A stretch of DNA of 64,000 nucleotides from Sinonovacula constricta (Eukaryota > Mollusca > Bivalvia > Cardiida > Solecurtidae), in NCBI GenBank assembly GCA_007844125.1, contig CM017567.1, positions 10,892,428 to 10,956,427 on the forward strand, written 5' to 3'. Of this stretch, positions 61,064 through 64,000 are shown one piece after another (positions within the stretch are counted from its first letter, which is position 1; each line of letters begins with the position of its first letter). The notes below the pieces were generated by a model that saw only the letters and a list, made by a program, of their open reading frames with translations, made no database searches and was not told the DNA's origin. The translations under genes and the position numbers were made by a program.

Positions 61064-64000
61064 GAAAAATTACATTAATTATAATAAACGATAGCAAGTC
61101 AATTCTAATAACAGCCAAGACAATGAATAAAAAATATATGGTATGAATATTTACATAGGAGTTTGAATTTTCGGCACCATTAAAACATTAAATCATTTAA
61201 ATGAAAGGTGAAAAGGTGAATAATGAAAACTGTGTGCATTATAACAGTTTTAATTTCAAGATAAGTTAATGGTCATTTTTTACTGCATTGGTTCATTCGC
61301 ACTACGATCCTAGACTATGATTTTGTTGTGAAATTCATTGAAAGCTAGACGTCTTCGCACGTGTGGTGTTTAAAACGCCACAGGGACGAAGCTATGATTA
61401 ACAGTCAAACTTTCAAATTTGAAATTCCCTTCAAACATCTTTCTCGCCATAAAGATGGTCATGCAGATAATGCCGAAATGTGGAGGAAGGCGTAAAGTGA
61501 AACGGAAGTATAATCTAGAACACATTTAATTATTTAAACATATTATTCTATTTTGTGACTTCTTTGAAAATAATCTCAGCCCGTCAGACACAGAAGAAAA
61601 CTGGAACATGTGAATGAAAAATTACGGCACTCCTTTGCTCAATAGTTTAAAATGTAGTGATCCACCTTTTTTAAGGTACAGCGATTTCTTTAGACAGCAA
61701 ACTGCGGTAACAACTAGCAATAGGGAAGGTGAACGTTTTAAGCAACACTTGTCTTTTTTCGCCCACATACATGTATTTGTAATTATTTAAATAAGTTTTT
61801 ATAAGAAATGAATTGTCCCATTTCTTCCTTTGTATGGTAAAAGTGTGCTGAAACAAACATTTATTTTAAACTTATTACTAAAGGTTTGTTTTTTTGTGTA
61901 AATTAAGGGACAAATGGAATCAATGTCGACAATAGATACCCTGAGATCGAAAATCCCGTGAACATTAATGAACGCCCAAAAGTTTCTTCTGGCTGTGAGT
62001 GAGTGAGCATTTTTCTGAAAATAGTGACCATGTCCATCCGCGCTATTCTCTATAACTGTAACGTTAGTAATTGTGGTAGTGATGGTGGAAGATAAAGTGA
62101 CGGTGGGTCTATCTATAAAATAATGTCAAAATTCAATATTCGAATGAAGGAATCATGAGTCGTCGTATTACATATAAAATCAATTATTATAGTTTAAATT
62201 CAACTAAACAATGATGTTGCCAGAGGCATTGCAAGAACTTGTTTTAGATGAATGAACTATACTTAGAAAAGCCTTCCCATGTATGTTCGACCGTGAATGA
62301 TGATCATACATTAGGGATTCAACTAAATAGCATGCCAAGTTATTATATTTACATTGTATTAAGCAATTCAATTAAATTCTCTTCTCAATTATTACATCGC
62401 TCTATCATAATGGTTTCAGAACGCCTTTTTTAATGTTTTTTGTCTCTCAAATAAGCATTGAGCAAGGCTTTTGGATAAATGACGTGAACTAATCCTTAGG
62501 ATTCCACGTAGTAAAATATCACGCTCTCTTAATTAGGTTACTTTCAAAATTTAAAATCAACAAAATCAAGGATCTAATATAAATTGATTGAAAATTATAG
62601 AAATTTCTGAGAAATGAAACTGTTTGGCTCTAGCGCTAATAATTGATCCCTAGACCAGATAATAGCCTGATTTCCTAGCGAATTTTGCAAGCGGGCCAGT
62701 TTTCAGAGCTCGGCCCAGCGTTATCCTGTATTATTGTCCAAATATATTGCTAAACACCATTGTTTCAAATTAAATGATGCATTCCACGACAGGATAGTAA
62801 TGTTAACGCAATAAAATGTTATTTCGGTACTGTAAGCATTTCAGAAAGAGGGGCTTTCATAGACAATCGGACACATGCACAAGCCATAGGTTGATAGCGC
62901 ATTTGAATAGCAACCAATATGTCTCAAATTGCTGTAAATATACAATGAAACCCGTGTTATGTATAATTATTATAACAGTTATTATTATTATTAAAGTGCC
63001 TATCCAGTGCAATATACATCTAACGCACTTCCTTTTTGTTAAATGTAAAATTTGAGACGCGTGTCGAAAAACATTAGTCTTAATTAATTTTACAGCACAT
63101 GTTTGACTAATCAGATTGCCTACTTGTATCTCGGAGCCCACGTCATATTGCATTTTTGTATGAATTTTCTTTAATGTAAGGTTGTGAAAATGGATTATTA
63201 TACAAGTCCTCAGCATGGCATTTAATAAAAATCGGCATTATCTGTTTGTATATGTCGCTTATGCTTACATGCTTCCTTGTAAATCAAGCTACAAGAAGTG
63301 ACTTCTTTTGTCATGTCAAATAAACCGTCATCAAGACATTGTTTCACCAATTAACAAGAATGGGACAACAATAAAATCGAAAAATTTAATTACGATAGCA
63401 GCAACTTTCCTGAGCGGAAATATTAATGACAACGCCGAACTGTATATGACGTTACAGAAATGCTGCAAATGCTACGTAACGTAGACGTGCTCTACAGTGT
63501 ACGTGAAATAATATTTCCGAAAATATCGTATATTTCTGTATGGTATATTAAACTGAAGGATTTAATACACATTCAGCCATGATTAATCAATATTCACTAG
63601 AAATATTATGACGACTTAATAAACCATAATAATATTAGAAATTTCCAGTGACACGTGTATTTAATAAAGCTGTACATTGAATTTGTACTAGAAAAGTGAA
63701 GAAGTGCAATGTATTCAAAAATGGAATTACGCTTAATGTTATTATATTAGAATCCCGCTATTTGTCCTATATTCCCCCCACATGTATACTTACATAAATT
63801 ATTTTACGGTATAATGGGTGATGAAATTCCCTGACTTTTAATGTTTGTTGTAATGACTGATCTTATCTTTGCTATGTGATCTTTCATCCCTTTGCAATTT
63901 GTATTTTGGAATAATATTCGTATCCGGTAAAGTGTAAAACATTTAATGCAAGGGGAAAGTATTTTATTCTTACACAACCTTGATCTTAATCCTAAAAGTA
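61064..64000. other. Non-coding interval to the window end
   Basis: No supported gene. Frames at 61671-61856, 62248-62433, 62816-63055 and 62857-63216 (119 codons, minus) show no known domain, and the last two overlap on opposite strands. Confidence 0.5.

Noticed and set aside
60729..61118. Cys-rich secreted-looking protein (Ser-Val-Cys-Leu repeats)
   Set aside because: Artefact of the CAGA tetranucleotide array. The frame exists on the complementary strand for the same reason.

Overview
This is an AT-rich animal nuclear window with no complete host protein-coding gene that I can defend. It looks molluscan, probably bivalve. The clues are Penelope-like and LINE reverse-transcriptase relics of the kind common in molluscs, tRNA-derived SINEs, a dispersed repeat that I remember from bivalve and gastropod sequence, long CTA/TAG microsatellites, and the near absence of long ORFs. 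The species assignment is inference. Most ORFs over 60 codons are chance frames in AT-rich DNA or products of repeats.

The main content is mobile DNA. One short-element superfamily, called here families A and B, occurs at least 15 times. Family A has a unit of about 651 bp. It forms a nearly identical 2.3-unit tandem array at 5422-6907, a 1.6-unit array inside a LINE at 37007-38085, and a single copy inside a Penelope-like element at 27990-28565. There is an inverted copy at 7454-8092, a copy at 50275-50835, and shorter fragments at 1050, 3290, 15107, 23404, 44931 and 57556. Family B is about 830-860 bp (16862-17692, 25936-26798, 32988-33306 minus, 7270-7453 minus). It shares with A a conserved core containing a hairpin. 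Most A copies keep one constant end and lose variable amounts of the other. Read on the complementary strand, this is a constant 3' end with 5' truncation, which suggests that reverse transcription spreads the family.

The two recognisable reverse-transcriptase elements are broken. A Penelope-like element lies on the minus strand (about 26800-28690). A 5'-truncated LINE lies on the plus strand (about 36010-39409). Each is split by a family A insertion bracketed by a short target-site repeat. Other elements are a candidate 990-bp element with perfect 13-bp terminal inverted repeats (41613-42602) whose centre is a palindrome of about 215 bp, two copies of a tRNA-derived SINE (45700-45932 minus, 59911-60094 plus), a known-type molluscan repeat (19265-19515) and a possible LTR-like promoter module (44110-44420).

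The rest is non-coding DNA with microsatellites (11125, 18793, 23534, 42307, 58286, 60840), three striking long palindromes (4936-5058, 29503-29564, 42086-42303) and a few host-gene hints: a TATA promoter with upstream repeats and a splice donor near 21635-21750, and isolated exon-like segments at 25434-25723, 30865-30933, 46193-46198 and 50036-50062. These hints need transcript data before they can be called genes.
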